Source: Artemia franciscana
Taxonomy: Eukaryota; Arthropoda; Branchiopoda; Anostraca; Artemiidae
Assembly (NCBI RefSeq): GCF_032884065.1
Contig: NC_088872.1
Coordinates: 5,450,186-5,514,185 of the forward strand
Direction: 5' to 3'
DNA: 64,000 bases
The translations under genes were made by a program, and so were the position numbers. Numbering within the stretch: the first letter of the stretch is position 1; each line of letters starts with the position of its first letter. The notes under the pieces are model-generated. The model searched no databases. It was given only the letters and a program-made list of their open reading frames with translations, and was not told the origin of the DNA. Below are positions 11,919 to 22,806 of this stretch, in pieces.

Positions 11919-12926
11919 TTAGTCCATATTAGAGTTATATCTGGCGATCTGGGCTGTTATCGCTTCATTAGGGTCGATAATCCCATACCGACTTGTCATA
12001 ATATGGTTACTTGTCCATGGTGGAAGCCGTAAGAGGTACTTCGCATATTTATAATATGTAGACCGCGATTCGTTCTTATCTTCCTTTTGGAATATCCTCC
12101 AAAAGGGACTTAAATACAGATAATGGGGTAGTGCCGTTGCATTATACAGATGGGCCAAAATCCGCCGATCAAACTGACGCTTATAAACTACAACACAACT
12201 ATATGCTAAAGAGATCCGTTTCTGCAGATGGCTCTGCAAAAGATAACGCGTTTCAAGCATAGACCGACCAATAGGAATCCCCAAATAAACTATGTGTTCG
12301 GCAAGCCGAACAGTAGCACCACCCAGCCTAACATCAACATCAGACCCTTGCTTAGCATTAAACAACAACACATCTGATTTCTTTTCATTAAACTGAAGGC
12401 CTATTTTTCCATATTCTACTTGAAACTGGATAAAATTCTCCTCTAAACCGCGAAGGAGGCAGCTCAGATTAAGTACATCGTCTGCATAGCCTATTAACGA
12501 TAGATCAATCCCTCTCAGAATGTATGTCAGATTTGACTTAGATTGCGGTTTAACGATGCTGTTATTAATTGCGGTAGATGATGTCAATGCACCCTGCCTT
12601 ACACCTTTTTTAACGGGAAGCACCGGGTTATTTGTCAGGTTTAGTGTTGTCGGTAGCTTAAGCCTAGCTTTTAAATTTTGATACATATCATATAAAGGGT
12701 TTAACATACTTGGGTCAACACCTGCTAGGCCCATATCTAAAATAATCTGCTCATGAATTAGTGAATCGAAGGCCCTTCTGACATCATGCGCAGCGAGAGC
12801 TATGCTCTCGCCGCTTTTCTCAGCATCTATCAAGGCCGAAACAAGAGCAGAAAGAGCGTGGCCACAACATAGACTAGGCTGAAAACCGAATTGATGGTCA
12901 GGACAAATAACTTCCATAGTTGTCAT
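11919..12926 (-). mobile_element. Non-LTR retrotransposon reverse transcriptase fragment
   Basis: A 335-codon minus-strand frame encodes most of a LINE-type reverse transcriptase. In order it has the fingers motif DHQFGFQPSLCCGHALSALV, the motif A region HDVRRAFDSL with the catalytic aspartate, GVRQGALTSS (the QG motif), and the catalytic YADDV. Next comes GLQFNEKKSDVLLFN, and a post-RT thumb ending PPWTSNHIMTSRYG. The endonuclease and N-terminal RT are absent, and an in-frame stop lies a few codons upstream of 12926, so the copy is 5'-truncated. It lies in a TFAP4-like intron, antisense to the gene. The catalytic core is intact, which suggests a fairly young insertion. The exact LINE clade is not determined. 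Confidence 0.9.
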
Positions 12927-13189
12927 GGTGCATCAAATTTTTTGATATCCTAGATGTGACTGTTTCTTAAGACAAGTTAGAATTTGTGTTCCGATGGGGA
13001 TATACAAATCTGGATATTCTAAGAACTCGAGCTGACATTGGTTTTTTAAAAAAATAAAGTTTTTCTGTGACTTTCTATTTTGAAGTTTGAATTCCCTAAA
13101 TTATGTCTAAGTAGCGTCATAGCTCGAAGCTAAAATTTTTAGAAATCAAATAATTTTTAATTTGTTTACCTTACCTTAGATCCTCCGAA

Positions 13190-13720
13190 CTCATTAGTGG
13201 TGCAAAGGGCGTTGACGAAGCCTCTCCACTAGCCCCGAAGCGGTGCTGCAGCGATTAAGTCCTCAGATCGCAATCAAAAGTTTGCTTTAAGGTGTTCTTT
13301 CGATGCCCTTGTCTTCTTTGGCTGTCTGGTTTTTAATTATAGATTGTCCGAGGAAGTCGTCCTTCTTTTATTTGGGGTACATATCCTAAAGATCTCCACT
13401 TCTTCTTCCTTAGAATAGCAATAATGAAAGACTGGTTCCTTCTACTACGGATTTCAGATATACCGGCTCTCCATTGCGAGCTTATATTTAGAATTCTCCT
13501 CAGGCATATATTTTCGAATGCAAGGATTCTATTTTCAAGCTGTTGGCGTATTTTCTAAAAATCACTAGCGTAAAGGAGTATGGATAGCACATTCCTACTG
13601 AAGAGACATAGCTTTAATCGATGAGAATATTTTCTGCTTTTCCAAATGTGCTTTAGTCTGTTAAAAGCTCTGGTTGGCTGACTAATTTTTTTTACTATCA
13701 GAATCGATCCGGCTACCCAT
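13190..13720 (-). mobile_element. Second decayed LINE fragment (post-RT region)
   Basis: The minus strand reads NVLSILLYASDF, a stop, then KIRQQLENRILAFENICLRR, ILNISSQWRAGISEIRSRRN, and KKKWRSLGYVPQIKEGRLPR. This is the typical block after the LINE reverse transcriptase, ending in the usual short helical tail. Stops and frame breaks make it non-functional. It is about 250 bases from the fragment at 11919-12926 and may be the 3' part of a separate insertion. The two do not overlap in the part of the protein they show clearly. Confidence 0.75.
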
Positions 13721-14302
13721 GTATTTGAAATCAATTACTCTTTCTAGATTCTTGTTCTTGTAATGTAGCAAGCGGTGTATTAGCTAATTGAAAATTTAAG
13801 CAAAATTTCTTTATCTCTCATATATTTAGGAGGAATAATAATGGAAGTTATGATTTCGAGACATACGAGTTCCCATTTTGTTCACAATTCTTTGTTTTGA
13901 TGTTAGTTGTGTTTTAAACGTTTTAAAAAGTATGCAAGGAGAGATGCACTTTTCTATATCCGAAAATGAACCATAGAACTAGAAATAAAAGTTTAAAAAA
14001 CACTCATTATGCTTATCTGGGCTGATGAAACATCAAATTATTACATCATCACATCATTTTTATACAATTCGAATAAGGGCTTATGCCAGATTTGCCTCTC
14101 ACTCAATCGGACTATTGTCTCGGCCTTTCCTACAATTAGCCATGACTTGACGCCCACAACTTCTTGATTTTAATTCAAAATCAACGGATTAAATATAGGT
14201 TAGTGGGAATATTTAAAAATTAGCTAATATTTGTGACATTTTTCAAACAGAAGAAAATAAAGACTCTATAGGTCAATAGTCGACTAAAGCGATAAATATA
14301 AC

Positions 14303-14600
14303 AGAATAGTAATAGCCTAAACGGCCTTTCTGAAAAGATCTTTCTGTTATTATGTCAATCAGTTAATAATTTGAAGTTTTCAATCCTAAATAATGTTAAA
14401 AGCATCTATATTGATCCATATGATCTGAATTGGTCCATATAGCGATCCATATTTAGATTTATGGTAGAATAGCCTAAATGGTCTTTCTGAAAAGATCTTT
14501 CTGTGAGTATGTCAATCAATTAATAATTTGAAGTTTACAATCCCGAATAATGTTAAAAGTATCTATAATAATCCATTGTTTAGATTTATGGTAGTATTTG
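14303..14600. repeat. Two-copy tandem duplication in an intron
   Basis: A unit beginning AATAGCCTAAACGGC and containing CTTTCTGAAAAGATCTTTCT recurs at about 14310 and 14469. It is followed in both copies by ATTTAGATTTATGGTAG. The first copy carries an extra 30-base TGATCCATATGATC-rich insert. Several single-base differences separate the copies. Confidence 0.8.
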
Positions 14601-15174
14601 TCTTTTGCTATAGCAATCAGGGAAGTTACAATTCAACATCTACCTGGTAATATCTTTTTTTGGCTCATTTTCTGCTAATTTTTCACCCACATTCCTTATG
14701 TCAAAGCTGGCCTCTGCTTGGTGTAAAGCTACTTAACTGCATATGGAGGTATTTTTCCTTGGAAACTGAGCTCCCAGGCTTTTCTAATTTTTTAGAGGTA
14801 CTTACGTGTTATAGCTACCACACTTTGTTCTTCATATGTGATGGAACCGGTTTTCTTTGTCCACTCGAAGATAATCAGCTCATTCTGAGCGAAATAAATG
14901 CTATGCAGGTGCATTTTAATTAAATATTTAATATATAGAGGTGGATGGGTTAGGTATTTAATATAGTGCATTCTGGAAGGGGGAGGGGCTGCTTTCCATA
15001 ATTTTATGTTTAGTTTCCATAGTTTTGTTACTAAAATATTATATTTTCATCATATTTTGGTATATTTCATTATGGTTAACCAAACTTCACTTCTTGAGTT
15101 TAGTCTGTATAACGCGTAAGTACCTTTTAAGATGTATTTAGTTCTGAAAGTTTACACTTCAACAATTTGAAGAT

Positions 15175-15650
15175 TTCATTTTTAGTGTCCTTCGTACTTT
15201 AAAACTAATGTATTCAAAATAATGTATTCGTGCACTCTTAACGTATTCGCATAACATATATAATGTACATATACATAAAGTATATACGTAATTTATTCGT
15301 TCACTCTTAACCATTCCGGGTTTCATTTTTAGTGTTCTTGGTACTTCAAAAGTAATATATTCGTATATACTTAACGTATTAACATAATATACATGACATA
15401 TAGATAAATAACGTATACACGTAATGTATTCCTTTATACTTAACCAATTCAGATTTCAGTTTTAGTGTCCTTGGTACTTAAAAACTAATATATTCGTATA
15501 CACTTAACGTATTAACATAATATACATAACGTACATAGAAATAACGTATGCTTGTAATGTGTTCGTTTACACTTAGCCAATTCGGGTTTCATTTTAGTGT
15601 CCATGGCACTTTAAAATCAATGTATTCAGAGTAATGTATTCGCATTCAGA
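15175..15650. repeat. Four-copy tandem array, about 132-147 bp per unit
   Basis: AGTGTCCTTGGTACTT-like starts fall at 15184, 15331, 15464 and 15596. Each copy carries repeated ACGTATT and CATAATATACAT motifs and ends in CCAATTCGGGTTTCATTTT-like sequence. Copies are clearly diverged. Confidence 0.8.
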
Positions 15651-16075
15651 TTTAATCGTTTTTGTTTTATTACACGTTTGTTATTCCCTCCAAATTCCTG
15701 ATTGATTAACGAGTAAGAAGGGATTGGATGGAGTGTTAATGTTTCAATATTTACAATTGCTGAACCCTTTTCTAATCTATTAATTATTATATTTCTCCAG
15801 TTTTTCCAATTAGTGCAATCTTTATAAGATTTTTATTCCTTATTTTTAGTAATTACAGTTACATTCTGCTTTAGTAATTATGTTTATTTGGACAATTTCA
15901 TTTTAATATTTATTACATCCTGTTTTAATTAATGTCGTTGCTGGGTATCAGTAATCAGTTTATCTAATCAGTTTTAAAGCTTACATGTTAAAATCAGTTA
16001 ATATGTAAGTGGCTTATTAACATAGATTTGGTCTATTTACGTAAATGCTCAAACGTAGTTTTTTTCCTTTGTCAG

Positions 16076-16287
16076 GTGGAAGTTGAGCTGACTTCAGTGT
16101 CCCCATCTTCCTGCTCCAATAATTTGAAAGAAAGAGTCTTCACAAGTGGACGAAAAACAAACAATACTGCAATTAAACGTAAAGCACCGAGGACACCGTC
16201 ATTTTGTGACTCTAATCGGGACAGGTTTTCAAGAACTACTTCCAGTCATGACGTGGTTGATGCTGGAATGAATCATCCTTTTGACAG
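16076..16287 (+). CDS. TFAP4: TFAP4/cropped-like, basic Ser-rich exon
   Basis: The exon runs from after TTTGTCAG to donor GTAGGT at 16288, phase 0 in and two bases out. It encodes VEVELTSVSPSSCSNNLKER, then a basic segment (GRKTNNTAIKRKAPRTPSF), and ends HPFD plus AG of an arginine codon. The basic KRKAPR cluster could act as an extra nuclear-localisation signal (inference). No family domain is expected here. Membership rests on phase agreement with the next exon, which carries an AP-4 signature and completes the split arginine codon. Confidence 0.8.
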
Positions 16288-16328
16288 GTAGGTCACGAGA
16301 CAAGTTCATCTTTTATTTTCTGTTTCCC

Positions 16329-16331
<3 letters not shown>

Positions 16332-16388
<57 letters not shown>
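16332..16388. repeat. (CT)n microsatellite
   Basis: About 28 CT dinucleotides in the 180-base intron between two coding exons. It could serve as, or interfere with, the polypyrimidine tract of the acceptor at 16467 (inference). Confidence 0.95.
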
Positions 16389-16394
<6 letters not shown>

Positions 16395-16467
16395 CTCTCT
16401 CTTTACAGTTTGATAGCTTTTCTTGTCGTGCTTTGACTTTGGTAACTAATTAGATTTAATTTTTCAG

Positions 16468-16631
16468 GTCATTTTTGGCTGAAGCATCACGGCAAAATCT
16501 TGAAACGATTGTAGAGGCCATTCGCCATCTAGAAGGGGATCACCTCTTTGAAACGGATAAAAACAAAGAATCTCTAATAGACAGAGGCATGTATAAACTT
16601 GACACCGCCAGTGAGCTTGAAGATTCTCCGA
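16468..16631 (+). CDS. TFAP4: TFAP4/cropped-like, conserved C-terminal motif exon
   Basis: This exon, between TTTTCAG and GTAAGT, encodes SFLAEASRQNLETIVEAIRH followed by LEGD. The SRQNL-TIV-AI-H-EG pattern closely matches the conserved C-terminal box of vertebrate AP-4 (SRQNLDTIVQAIQHIEG). This is the strongest evidence outside the bHLH that all these exons belong to one AP-4 gene. The first base completes an arginine codon begun in the previous exon, and the exon ends after one base of a codon. An acidic, Ser-rich tail (TASELEDSPS) follows, also reminiscent of AP-4. Confidence 0.9.
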
Positions 16632-18339
16632 GTAAGTCTGAATCTCTTTTTGCTTAGTAGAATAAACGTAAATGAGGTGTTTAGGCACCAAATTGATTTT
16701 CTACATTCGAATTATTTTTAGATTTGATTTAAGTCAGGCATGAATGGGGGGGGGGGCGTTTGGCTCTCTTTCCTCTGAAATCTCGATATTTTGCGATTTT
16801 ATGTAATACCTAGATAATTAACCTGTTTTCTCCATTTTGTGTTGGCATATACCCCCCTCCTGGAAATAAGTTACTGCATAGGTGCCTGGTCGGTGCATTT
16901 GATTTTCTTTGTATACTATGGAGGAATTGGTAAAGATGATAACACGCCCCATTGCTACTGTCATTTACCTCCATCAATTACTTACAATGGCTGTCAATTG
17001 CTCCAACCTCCCTCATTAGAATAGTTAATCAAATTTAATTGAGCTTATCTTTCGTCGTAAGGTGAATGCTAAGGTCAGAGGATAATTTTCCTTGCTCGCT
17101 TTTGAGTGGCTTCTAGCTTTTAGAATAGTTTTATATATATTTTTTAAATAATGTTTGTTTATAATGTATAGTATAATAGTATATGTATACCATAAGATAT
17201 TACATACATAATAACATTATATATAATGGCAATGTTGCTATGTTAATAGCACTTATAACAGTGGCATAATTTAGCTTCACCACGCTTTTTTTCAAATAAT
17301 GTAAATAGAAAAATATCATATTCGTATGAAATTTTGTATTGTCCTTTTTCTTTTTGCAAAATAAAATGTCAGTATGTCCTAAGATAAGGCGTAGGTCTTG
17401 TTCTGATATAGAATAAACGAAGAATTTAGAAATTTTGAATGAATGGGGGAAGCTAAGGTTGTTTTTTTTTTTTTTTACAATGTTAAAAATTGAGCGTCCA
17501 ACTTCAGATCACTGGTGATTATTACGCTTAATTAACTTTTCTAACCGAAATGCCATTAAAAGTAGAAGATTTGGGTGACCAAACTATTCAGTTGATTAGG
17601 TGATTTTGCTATAACTTGTAGAGCTTGGATAAAAGATCTGAATAAATGACAGAAAACCAAAAGCCGAAACCTGCTTACCTGAAAATCCTAGAAAACTATT
17701 TAACTTTTTGTGTTTTATGTCATAAATATAGATATTCAGGTTTAATGAAACATTCGTCATCAAAAATTTTTTGTTTTGCTATTAAATGGAGCAGAGTTTT
17801 TACAGTAACCTATTAGTAACAACCTGTGGTAAATAAAATAGTAACCCGTAGTAAACCTAGTAGAAAAAATGGGAGTTTTTTCAAGTTCTGGAAAGGAGAG
17901 TCCTTAAAATGTTTTACCATACCTGCTAGAGAAATAAAAAAGAATCACTTCAAAGTAATTATGTTTTGAGCGGTTTGACCGGGCTGGAAGTTCCCTTTGA
18001 TGCTTCCCCCTTTGATTGACAAGCTTGCTGACAAAAGTAACATCTAATCTTATTGTCTTTGCAGTCTAATTTCACAGTCAAACCACAAATTTTCGATAAC
18101 TCTTGATGATGACTAGTCCCCTAGGTGAATTCGCTTATTCGGTCCTCGTTCTTTGCGACATTTAGCCGACGCTGAGGCTCATAAAATAATTTTAAGTTAC
18201 TTCATCCTCTTAGGTGCTTATATCTATTTGAAGCTGTCTTTCAAAGTAGGTTATTCAATAAATACCCGTTGACTGAACACCTGAAAATAGTGGGTCACGA
18301 ATTCAGTCGATCGCGAATTCTGTCGGTCTGTCTGTCTGT

Positions 18340-19485
18340 CCCATTTTGTCTAAAAATTAGAAAAAATGAGGTATTTTTAACTTACAAATGGGTGATCAGA
18401 TTGTAATGAAATTTGATTTTTGGAAGAGTATCGTGTCTCAGAGCTCTTATGTTAAATCCAGACTGGATCTGGTGGCATTGGGGGGAGGGAGTAATTCGGA
18501 AAAACTAGAAAAAATGAGGTATTTGTAACTTCCGAAGGGGTGATCAGATCTTAATGAAATTTTATATTTAGAAGGATCTTGTGCTTTAGAGCTCTCATTT
18601 TAAATCCCTACCAGATCTGGTGACATTGGGTGGAGTTGGAGGGGGAAACCAGAATTCTTTGAAAACATGAAAATTGAGGCATCTTTATCTTACGAATAGG
18701 TGATTGGATCTTAAGGAAACTTGATATATAGAAGGATCGTATGTCTCAGATGCTCCATTTTCAATTCGAATCGGATGTGGGGACATGGGGGTTGAAGGGG
18801 GGAAACAGAAATCTTGGGAAACGCTTAGAGTAGAGAGATTGGGATGAAAATTGATGGGAAGAATAAGCACAAGTTATAGATACGTGATTTACATAATTGG
18901 AACGGATCCATTCTCTTTGGGGAGCTGGGGGGGGTGTTAATTTGAAAAAAATAGAAAAACTGAGCATTTTTAACTTAAGAACGGGTAACCAGATCTTAAT
19001 TGAATTTGATATTTAGAAGGAACTCATGTCTCAGAGCTTTTATTTCAAATTCCGACTAGATCCGTTGAAATTGGGGGGAGATGGAGGGGGAAACTGGAAA
19101 TCTTTGGAAACGATTAGAGTGGAGAGATCGGGCAAAACTTGGTGGGTAGAATAAGCAAATATCGTAGATACATTATTGACGTAACCGAACTGGATCTGCT
19201 CTCTTTGGGGGAGTTAGGGGGTGGGGTTCAGTGCTGTGGCGAGTTTGGTGCTTCTGGACGTGCTAGGATGACAAAAATTGGTAGGCGTGTCAGGGAGCTG
19301 CACGAATTGACTTAATAAAGCTGTTTTCCCCGATTCGACCATCTGGGGGGCTGAAGGGAGAAGATAATTTGGAAAAATAGAGGTATTTTTAACTTATGAG
19401 TGGGTGATTGGATCTCAATGAATTTTGATATTTAGAAGGACCTCGTGACTCAGAGCTCTTATTTTAAATCCCGACCGGCATTAAG
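18340..19485. repeat. Degenerate repeat array with G-rich blocks
   Basis: A block beginning GAGGTATTTTTAACTTA and continuing GGGTGATCAGATCTTAATGA, GATATTTAGAAGGA, TCTCAGAGCTCTTATTTTAA and a GACATTGGGGGGAG-like G-rich stretch recurs near 18366, 18517, 18676, 18962 and 19383. Spacing is irregular, and the longer units contain an extra TAGAGTGGAGAGATCGG segment. The family resembles dispersed repeats I associate with branchiopod genomes (memory, unverified). Part of its 3' edge (about 19437-19530) recurs inverted at about 37272-37365. Confidence 0.7.
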
Positions 19486-19812
19486 CCTCTGATTTTCCTT
19501 TTAAATCAATCTATTGATTCTTAGAATTTTGCTAGAGCTCGTTCCATATGAGCTCTTGGCTCTTTGCTCTTCTGGCCTTGTCACAAGTGCCATATGAGGT
19601 CTTAGCTCTTGTTTTAAATGTGACTGAAGGCGGAAGAATCAATTTTGCATTTAAATCAGTGTTTTGACAAGACGTCAGATTTAGACACATGCCCCAATTC
19701 TTAAAATTAGTTTGAATAATTTGCGAATAATAATTAGTGAATAGTTTGAAACTCCAAAAACTGGTTTCCTCATAGCTGGTTCATTATTTTCTTTTTATTA
19801 TTACCTTTCTAG

Positions 19813-20021
19813 GATATAATATTTCAAACAGTGAAGGAATATTAGAGTCTGAGGCACATGAAGACATCCCACCGCCTGAACCAATGGATTCACTTACTTT
19901 AGCCGAAACTGCACATTTTGGTAAGGACGAGCCAATTAATCTGGAGTTTCGACCGTCTTTGTCAGACCATGAGAAAAATCGTAGGCCCGGTGTCATAGTT
20001 GTAAAGACATTCGGCGTGTAA
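19813..20021 (+). CDS. TFAP4: TFAP4/cropped-like, terminal coding exon
   Basis: The exon starts after CTTTCTAG, and its first two bases complete an AGA codon with the last base of the previous exon. It reads YNISNSEGILESEAHEDIPP, then PEPMDSLTLAETAHFGKDEP and an end of NRRPGVIVVKTFGV before TAA at 20019-20021. The basic-hydrophobic RRPGVIVVK segment resembles RRAVIVKPV near the end of vertebrate AP-4, supporting this as the true C-terminus. An internal TTTGGTAAGG at about 19919 looks like a donor, but using it would remove the conserved end. AATAAA at 20069-20074 is a candidate poly(A) signal. Confidence 0.83.
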
Positions 20022-20068
20022 TTTTTTTTGCAAATGTTGAAGTATGATTTGTATTTAGGTTTAACGGA

Positions 20069-20074
20069 AATAAA
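20069..20074 (+). terminator. Candidate polyadenylation signal for the TFAP4-like gene
   Basis: A canonical AATAAA lies 48 bases after the stop codon, and T-rich sequence follows. Other AATAAA matches occur farther downstream (for example near 20847), so the 3'UTR could be longer. Confidence 0.5.
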
Positions 20075-20844
20075 TGTTAGCGTTTTACCTTCTTTCCCCT
20101 GCCTCTTTTTGAGGAAATATTGAGGCCAGATGGTTGTCAAAGGAATAACTCGGTTGTGTAATTTGAATGGTGTGTAATTTGTGTAATTTGATACTCAAAT
20201 TTAACAGGAGAGTTAAAAGCAATGTGTTTTATGTTTTTCAACTTTTATCGATAGGTAGTTGTTTGTACGGTGGCGATTTTGTAGAATATGGTACATTTAT
20301 AGGTAGAATATATAAAATATATATTTAAGGAATATTTAACAGAACATATAGAATATTTTTTTAAAAATATTTAATATTACCATTATCAAACTGTTTATAC
20401 GAGTGAAAAAGGGGATATAGCATATTTTTGAAGAAACGGAATAAGTATCTTGAAAACCAATTGTTCTTTTTTGGTGTAGAACATTTTAGGGTTCTTCATA
20501 GAGTATCCTGAGATATGGAAGAGCAGAGCTAAATGATTGATATAATATACTGAACCTTAGAATGTAAGGAAGGAATTTCAGTTTTTTTTTTAAATATCAC
20601 AAGCTGCCCTTTTGGTAATCACAGCTTAGACAATGACAGCCCAAGAACTCTTATCCAACGCCCATTCCTTTTTCTTCTTTTATTATTGGTCAGACTGTAT
20701 GATTATGACTGTCATGTGTGATTTAATGAAGGAACTTAATTAGATTGGTAATTGAATTCCTTATCCAACGTTTTTTTTACCAAGCAGTTGTCTGAATTTT
20801 GGGTTGGTGGAATCTGTGCGAAAGTTCAGTTTTCTCCAAATGGC

Positions 20845-20945
20845 CGAATAAATTTTATTAATTTTATTTTTATTAATTTAATTTTATTATTTATTATTAT
20901 TTATTTATTAATTAATTTATTTTTATTAGTTAATTTTATTAGTAC
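20845..20945. repeat. ATTTTATT low-complexity tract
   Basis: Simple A/T sequence built from TTTATTAATTTTATT variants. It produces a fortuitous Ile/Phe/Leu-rich open frame and has no coding meaning. Confidence 0.85.
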
Positions 20946-21164
20946 TATCGTTCAAGCAAAAACGGGGATATTCTACAGTTAAGCAGCTTGGGTTCATCAG
21001 TACAAAGATTGGGTACAAAGTACAAAAAAATCGTATCTTAGATTTCAAAATTGAGCCAAAATACAATTTGTAATCACTTGATTGCTTGATCCTGGATTGT
21101 AATCATCAGTTTGGATTGTGGGAATTTCCATATTCTTTGACAGTCGAAGTTTAGAGTCCAGACT

Positions 21165-21320
21165 GTCAATGAAAACCACCTGCCTGGGATAGCAGGTGGT
21201 TAAAGCTGCGGCCTCTGGGTTACGCATTATCTTTAAAGCATTTCCGCAATGATAATTCGAAAGCCGCAATGTGCTATATTTCAAACTGAGAGCCGGGGCT
21301 TAACCCCGTTGACTCTGCAC
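21165..21320 (-). mobile_element. Possible tRNA-derived SINE fragment
   Basis: On the minus strand, TTAACTGAAAGAGCGTGCAG resembles an A-box region, and GGGGTTAAGCCCCGG is spaced like a degraded B box. At the other end GGTGGTTAAAGCTGCGGCC also looks tRNA-like on the + strand. No intact cloverleaf forms by eye and the ends are undefined. Confidence 0.35.
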
Positions 21321-21611
21321 GCTCTTTCAGTTAACTCAAGCCGTCTATTTTGTATATTTTTTTTTGTTTTTGTGGGCTATGTCTCCTTTAAGAGTGTGTT
21401 TTAGCTAGATATGACCATATTTGTTCAAAATGGATGTACTTTGCGCTAACTTTCGAACTAGACACAATAGAGCAGTGGTTGCCAAAATTTTAAGCGACTG
21501 AGCAACCTTATAGCTTGTAAACCTTAGTATGAGCTACCCATCAAAGTACTAAAACAACATCTTTTTGTTAAAACACGCAATTGCTTATTATCTTTAGATA
21601 TGCATTTCAAA

Positions 21612-21672
21612 TTTATGTTAACAAACCGGCAAAATATGGAATTGGGAAAACATATTTGAATGTGAGGGGCTG

Positions 21673-21705
<33 letters not shown>

Positions 21706-22450
21706 CTTTTTTTTTTGCCATTGACAGTATTTTCAAATGTTAGGCTCAGAGGTTTTACTGGCAAATAAACTGACAAAATATTGAACTGGAAAAACATTTG
21801 AATGTGAGGGGCTGTATTTTTTTTTGCTATTAACATTTTTTTTTTTAATGTTAGGCTCATAGGTTGTAATGGCAAGCAAACTGGCAAAATATTGAATTGG
21901 AACGGCATATTTGATTGTGAGGGATCTGCACTTATTTTTGTCATTAACAATCTTTTGAATATTAGGCTCATAGGCTGTACTGTCAAAATATTGAATTGGA
22001 AAAACATATTGGAATGTGAGGGGCTGAATTTTTTTTGTCATTGAAAATCTTTTTAATGTTAGCCTCATAGGTTGTACTGGCAAAATATTGAATTGGAAAA
22101 ACATATTTAACTTCGAAGACCACACTGCCTTTCCATGACGAAAGTAAAACAGTTCGAAATAGGTACGAAACCTTTTTATTGACAGTGAATAGAAATAAAA
22201 TTATTTAACTGGATATTTCGAGCACATATACAGTGTTCATCATAACAGTAAAACTGCTGATGATGAACACTGTATATGTGTTCGAAATATCCAGTTAAAT
22301 AATTTTATTGCTATTCACTGTCAATAAAAAGGTTCCATCCCTATTTCGAACTGTTTTACTTTCGAAAAACATATTGGAATGTGAGGGGCTTTACTTGTTT
22401 TGCCCTTAATAATTTTTTTAATGTTAGGCTCATAGGTTGTACTGGCCATT
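21612..22450. repeat. Tandem array, about 120 bp per unit, interrupted by an insertion
   Basis: Four to five copies of a unit are seen: AAACTGGCAAAATATTGAAT, then GGAAAAACATATTTGAATGT, GAGGGGCTG, a T run, and TTAATGTTAGGCTCATAGGT. They begin near 21625, 21762, 21880, 21978 and 22075. The last copy is split by the palindromic element at 22108-22364 and resumes at 22365. The T run reaches over 40 bases near 21675-21717. Minus-strand open frames across the array are by-products of the repeat. Confidence 0.85.
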
Positions 22451-22806
22451 CGAATCCGGTTGTCCAAACTTTCGTCGTCAACTTCTTTCTGTTTTTATTT
22501 CCATCTAAAATCATGCTGAAAAAAAACTTTGTACGGATATGTAGAGCTGGACATTGCATCAACTTGTAGCCCAACCTGAGCCAAAATTACATATTTTTGT
22601 TTAGGGTCGAAAGGATGAATATTTTTAGTACTTGAAGTGGGTTATTTTTAATGAAAGATCGCTAGAAAATCGATCAGCCCCATCTCCTCTTCAGTATTAG
22701 TAAGGAGATGTGATGAACCGTGTTACAATCAAAATGTTTGTAAATTCTTGAAAAGCGTTGATTGAATCGATTTTTCAAGACTTAAAAAAATTCTAATACA
22801 TTCTTT
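22098..22806 (+). repeat. Mosaic segment A, source copy
   Basis: This 709-bp stretch recurs as its reverse complement at 34096-34804 (coordinates sum to 56902), with about one base change noticed. It contains the whole palindromic element, the last tandem unit and unique flank, so it was copied as a block and is not an independent insertion. Confidence 0.92.
22108..22364. mobile_element. Palindromic insertion element with 11-bp target-site duplication
   Basis: AAAAACATATT flanks the element at 22097-22107 and 22365-22375 and is part of the interrupted tandem unit. This shows a genuine insertion of 257 bp. The interior is a near-perfect palindrome of about 110-base arms (about 22132-22240 and 22256-22364). 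The arms carry AACAGTTCGAAATAGG, ATTGACAGTGAATAG and AACTGGATATTTCG. A unique tail of about 25 bases (TAACTTCGAAGACCACACTG and onward) is on one side only. The right arm holds CTGATGA at 22257-22263, a GAACAC/GTGTTC stem and GAAA at 22284. Other copies lie at about 34538-34794 and 43575-43864. It encodes no protein. Confidence 0.8.
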
